Source: CAZTAR01 sp043813895
GTDB taxonomy: Bacteria; Planctomycetota; Phycisphaerae; UBA1845; UTPLA1
Length of the DNA stretch: 24,705 nt
Direction: 5' to 3'
Assembly: GCA_043813895.1 (NCBI GenBank)
Contig: JBDRKQ010000231.1
Coordinates: forward strand, 1 to 24,705
Both the position numbers and the translations under genes were made by a program. Below, one piece after another: positions 22,623 through 24,705 of the stretch. Position 1 is the first letter of the stretch; every line of letters starts with the position of its first letter. The notes beneath the pieces were generated by a model. It did no database searches. It was not told the DNA's origin and worked only from the letters and a program-made list of their open reading frames with translations.

Positions 22623-23493
22623 TTCTCGCGGACGCTGCGGGCGATACCGTCACGAATGCCCAGCGCCCCGAACATGACCGGCCATCGCCCCTGCCGGAAA
22701 GCGTCGCAAACCAGTGCTCAGTCGGCGATTGCCGAATGACTCTCCCCGTCGATCCTGGTTCGCTTCACCGATGCCGGTCACGGTTGGCACAATGGGTGCC
22801 CCTTTCCCCTCCGGAGAAGCAACTCTCACTCCACCCTCCACCTAACCCTCTAAACAATCCTCCACCCACAACCATTCCAACGGAGTAGACAATCGATGCT
22901 GGAAAGACCACGACAATCCACTCCATCCTCGTCGCATCTTCTCGCGGACAAGACTTCCCGCGGCGCCGCTGCACCTCGGTGCCTGGCGAGGTTTTCCCAC
23001 CGGTCCTACGCGCTCGCCATGTCTGCGGTCCGACCACTCCACCTAGCGGCGCATCGTGACCCTTCATCAATCGTGCTTCATTCCCGAGCCTTACGCAGAG
23101 TCTGCGCTGATCGACCTGAGGCGGATTGCCTCATGATTCGTGCGTCTGAAGGAACGCCTCGGGAGGTGCGAGGACTCCTGTTCGTTGACCGGCGTTCACG
23201 GCGTTTTGAGAAAGTGCCGAACTACTCCCGCTGGGAAAGCCGGCTACTGTTCCTGGGCTGAGGGCCGCATGAGAGCCGTCGTGTCAGACACGCTTCGGCA
23301 TCCAAGATGGGTTGACGCCAGGTGGCTCGCGACCGACTCAACCTCCGTCTAAATTGTTCCCGCGCCGAGGTAAAAGGCAAGCCCTGCGGCGTCTTTTTTC
23401 GGCCGCGCAGCCGTTTCGAGACACTGCAACGCCTCCGCCGGCCAATCCTGCTGCATCCCGCCGACGCCTCATGCCGCGATCGTGACCGCGTGG

Positions 23494-23661
23494 CTACAAC
23501 GAGCGGACTGTCCAGGCGTACTGGGCCGCGCAGGTAATCGCGATGAGCGCGAGCCCCCACAGCAGGATCTTCAACTCCCAGAACACGTCAAAGAAGCGAT
23601 GCTGGGTCGGGGAATGGGAAACGCACTGATCTGTACTCGAAAGGGTGGTGGTCGTGTCCAT
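23494..23661 (-). CDS. Small single-pass membrane protein, function unknown
   Basis: 55 residues beginning MDTTTTLSSTDQ. One hydrophobic helix at about 32-50 (ELKILLWGLALIAITCAAQY) ends near the C-terminus (WTVRSL). I do not recognise a family. The reasons to believe it are AGGAG 7 bases upstream of ATG 23661, a compact N-terminal hydrophilic part and a clean helix. An in-frame ATG 11 codons upstream (23694) lacks a ribosome site. It follows the GlcG/HbpS-like gene on the same strand after a 267-base gap. Confidence 0.55.
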   Translation of the reverse strand: MDTTTTLSSTDQCVSHSPTQHRFFDVFWELKILLWGLALIAITCAAQYAWTVRSL

Positions 23662-23928
23662 TGCCGGTCTCCTGATTGCCCAAGGCCACTCCACCTACAG
23701 GGGACCAACGCAGACGCTGCGCGGTTCTCACGGCACTTTCCGGCATCTGAATCCTCGGGCGAAAAAGGGGACAGGGTGGGTACACGAATCGAAGGACTGC
23801 TCCAAGATCATTCGGGTCCCAAACGTCCAAGCGATGGGTCTTCGCGGACAGACTGCAACCCTTCGGACCCGCTCGCTCGCGCTCGGAGCTCGGATCCGGT
23901 CGGACACTGTAGAGCCTCTAACACTGCT

Positions 23929-24333
23929 CTAGTTGACGGCCCCCGCGCCTGCGAGTGCAACGGTGTGGTCGTTCTCCACGGAATCCCCCGATACGCCGAT
24001 CGCGCCGATGACGTTGCCCGCGCCGTCCTTGATCGGCACGCCGCCCGGAAAGGTGATCAGTCCGCCGTTCGAGTGCTCGATGTTGTAGAGGCTGCCGCCC
24101 GGTTGTGAGAGCTTGCCGATCTCGCCGGTGTTCATGTCGAAGAACCTGGCCGTCTTCGCCTTCTTGATCGCGATATCGATCGAACCGAGCCAGGCCCCGT
24201 CCATCCTCAAGAATGCCTTGAGGTTGGCACCGGCATCGACAACGGCGATGTCCATTCTGCACCCGATCTCGACGGCCTTCGCCTGCGCGGCACTCACGGC
24301 CTCGCGCGCCTGGTCGGCAGTGATATCGTTCAT
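23929..24333 (-). CDS. GlcG/HbpS-family (DUF336) heme-binding-like protein
   Basis: 134 residues, the full length of this family. The fold is visible as TADQAREAVSAAQAKAVEIG (helix), MDIAVVDAGANLKAFLRMDG (paired strands), SIDIAIKKAKTARFF, LITFPGGVPIKDGAGNVIGA and IGVSGDSVENDHTVA near the C-terminus. Members bind heme or small ligands (HbpS) or are encoded with glycolate oxidase (GlcG); the present context has no such partner, so the ligand is unknown. The chosen start at 24333 has GAGAGGA about 9 bases upstream; the longer open frame upstream adds 32 residues without support. No signal peptide is seen from this start, so it is probably cytoplasmic. Confidence 0.9.
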   Translation of the reverse strand: MNDITADQAREAVSAAQAKAVEIGCRMDIAVVDAGANLKAFLRMDGAWLGSIDIAIKKAKTARFFDMNTGEIGKLSQPGGSLYNIEHSNGGLITFPGGVPIKDGAGNVIGAIGVSGDSVENDHTVALAGAGAVN

Positions 24334-24678
24334 CGTTGGCTTCCTCTCTTTTGGCGGGTTCTTGGTTTGGATTCGCCGATCAATGCGGCAGCCTAACGAC
24401 GGGTTCGCGGCGATGTCAACCGGGCACATCGGGTGGGCAAGGCCCCCCGGCGGAACTCACGCGGGACAGGGGAGTTAGAGCTTTCGGATCCATGACACTA
24501 TCGGCTGGGCTGATCCGAGCCCCAAGCGCCAGCGCGGGGTATTCGTGGGAAGACCGTCGTACGTGTTTAGCCCGGATATTTCATCAGCCCGAGCAGATTA
24601 GCGTATAGAAACGGCCTCTTTGTCCCGTAGACTGGGTGTTTGTCAAGAACATTCAGCCCAGGGCAAGGAGGCCGTTCG
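24334..24678. other. Intergenic region leading into an insertion sequence
   Basis: No gene is seen. It contains the upstream region of the minus-strand GlcG-like gene, a family D repeat (24515-24539) and, from about 24566, what looks like the left end of an insertion sequence. Confidence 0.5.
24515..24539 (+). repeat. Family D short repeat, copy 3
   Basis: CCGAGCCCCAAGCGCCAGCG followed by CGGGG. It shares its core with the copies at 4360-4382 and 21371-21394. It lies about 27 bases before the presumed insertion sequence end. Confidence 0.6.
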
Positions 24679-24705
24679 ATGACGGAGTGTAACCGCAGCA
24701 CGCTT
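24566..24705 (+). mobile_element. Left end of a probable IS1380-type insertion sequence, cut by the window edge
   Basis: The segment TTAGCCCGGATATTTCATCA (from 24567) has the look of an IS terminal repeat. It is followed by about 90 non-coding bases and then a transposase-like start. The exact outer end and target duplication cannot be set because the right end is outside the window. Confidence 0.45.
24679..24705 (+). CDS. Start of a probable IS1380-family transposase (partial)
   Basis: Only nine codons are present (MTECNRSTL). AAGGAG at 24665-24670 lies 8 bases upstream of ATG 24679, an ideal ribosome site. IS1380-type DDE transposases often begin with MTxCN followed by a short hydrophobic run, which is the basis of the call. 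The rest lies beyond the window. Confidence 0.5.

Larger units (their letters stand above)
22409..23493. other. 1.1-kb region without a convincing gene
   Basis: From left to right: a family C repeat (22427-22552), an 11-bp-stem hairpin (22590-22622), then about 870 bases of mixed composition. One open frame (22896-23261, plus; 121 residues beginning MLERPRQSTPSSSHL) has GGAG 10 bases upstream, but its Arg/Ser/Ala-rich sequence shows no domain, so I do not call it a gene. A perfect hairpin TGAGGC/GCCTCA lies at 23117-23133. It may hold a decayed mobile element or a non-coding RNA. Confidence 0.4.

Noticed and set aside
22896..23261. A 121-residue plus-strand frame with GGAG upstream
   Set aside because: Composition (Arg/Ser/Ala/Leu, no predicted folds) and spacing of the ribosome site are poor. 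It is kept only as part of an unexplained region.
23482..24108. A 208-residue plus-strand frame opposite the small membrane protein and the GlcG/HbpS-like gene
   Set aside because: No domain or ribosome site is seen, and the minus strand carries a full-length recognised family.

Overview
The window reads as a piece of a GC-rich bacterial chromosome, most probably from the Planctomycetota. The inference rests on gene content: dockerin-type repeats on non-cellulolytic proteins, an ECF sigma factor next to a membrane-anchored dockerin protein, a GldA/GldF/GldG-like ABC system followed by a DUF4340 protein, a Hanks-type kinase, a zinc-ribbon/vWA membrane protein, and many short palindromic repeats between genes. 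No rRNA, tRNA, CRISPR array or phage was found. The class cannot be fixed from sequence alone.

Layout. 327-2802: a tail-anchored Ser/Thr kinase and a FliA/WhiG-type sigma factor. 3031-6042: a GT87-like polytopic glycosyltransferase, an ECF sigma factor, a single-pass membrane protein with two dockerin repeats outside, and a secreted cohesin-like protein whose start overlaps the dockerin stop (TGATG). 6043-6925: a repeat-rich gap with a 24-nt tandem array, a promoter-like TTGACA site and a 36-nt tandem repeat. 6926-14856: an ABC-2 exporter operon (ATPase, permease, very large GldG-like subunit), then a DUF4340 protein and a membrane protein with a PH-like tail. The three transporter genes overlap; the two later gaps are filled with palindromic repeats. 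14991-16184 (minus): a secreted endonuclease/exonuclease/phosphatase-fold protein with a C-terminal dockerin. 16404-17849: purF, converging on and overlapping a secreted zinc-phospholipase-C-like gene (minus). 19081-21277: a lipoprotein SppA-type protease and a zinc-ribbon/TM/vWA protein. 21614-22408: a sugar-phosphate isomerase/epimerase-like TIM barrel with an altered metal site. 22409-23493: no convincing gene, but strong hairpins and a repeat. 23494-24333 (minus): a 55-residue membrane protein and a GlcG/HbpS-like protein. The last 140 bases look like the left end and first codons of an IS1380-type insertion sequence.

The most interesting unit is the ECF sigma / membrane dockerin / secreted cohesin-like trio. 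The arrangement suggests an envelope signalling module in which the dockerin protein could act as an anti-sigma factor gated by a cohesin-type contact outside the membrane. Gene order and motifs are visible; that mechanism is inference. A second theme is a set of dispersed palindromic repeats that sit right at gene ends, in three cases supplying the stop codon of the upstream gene.
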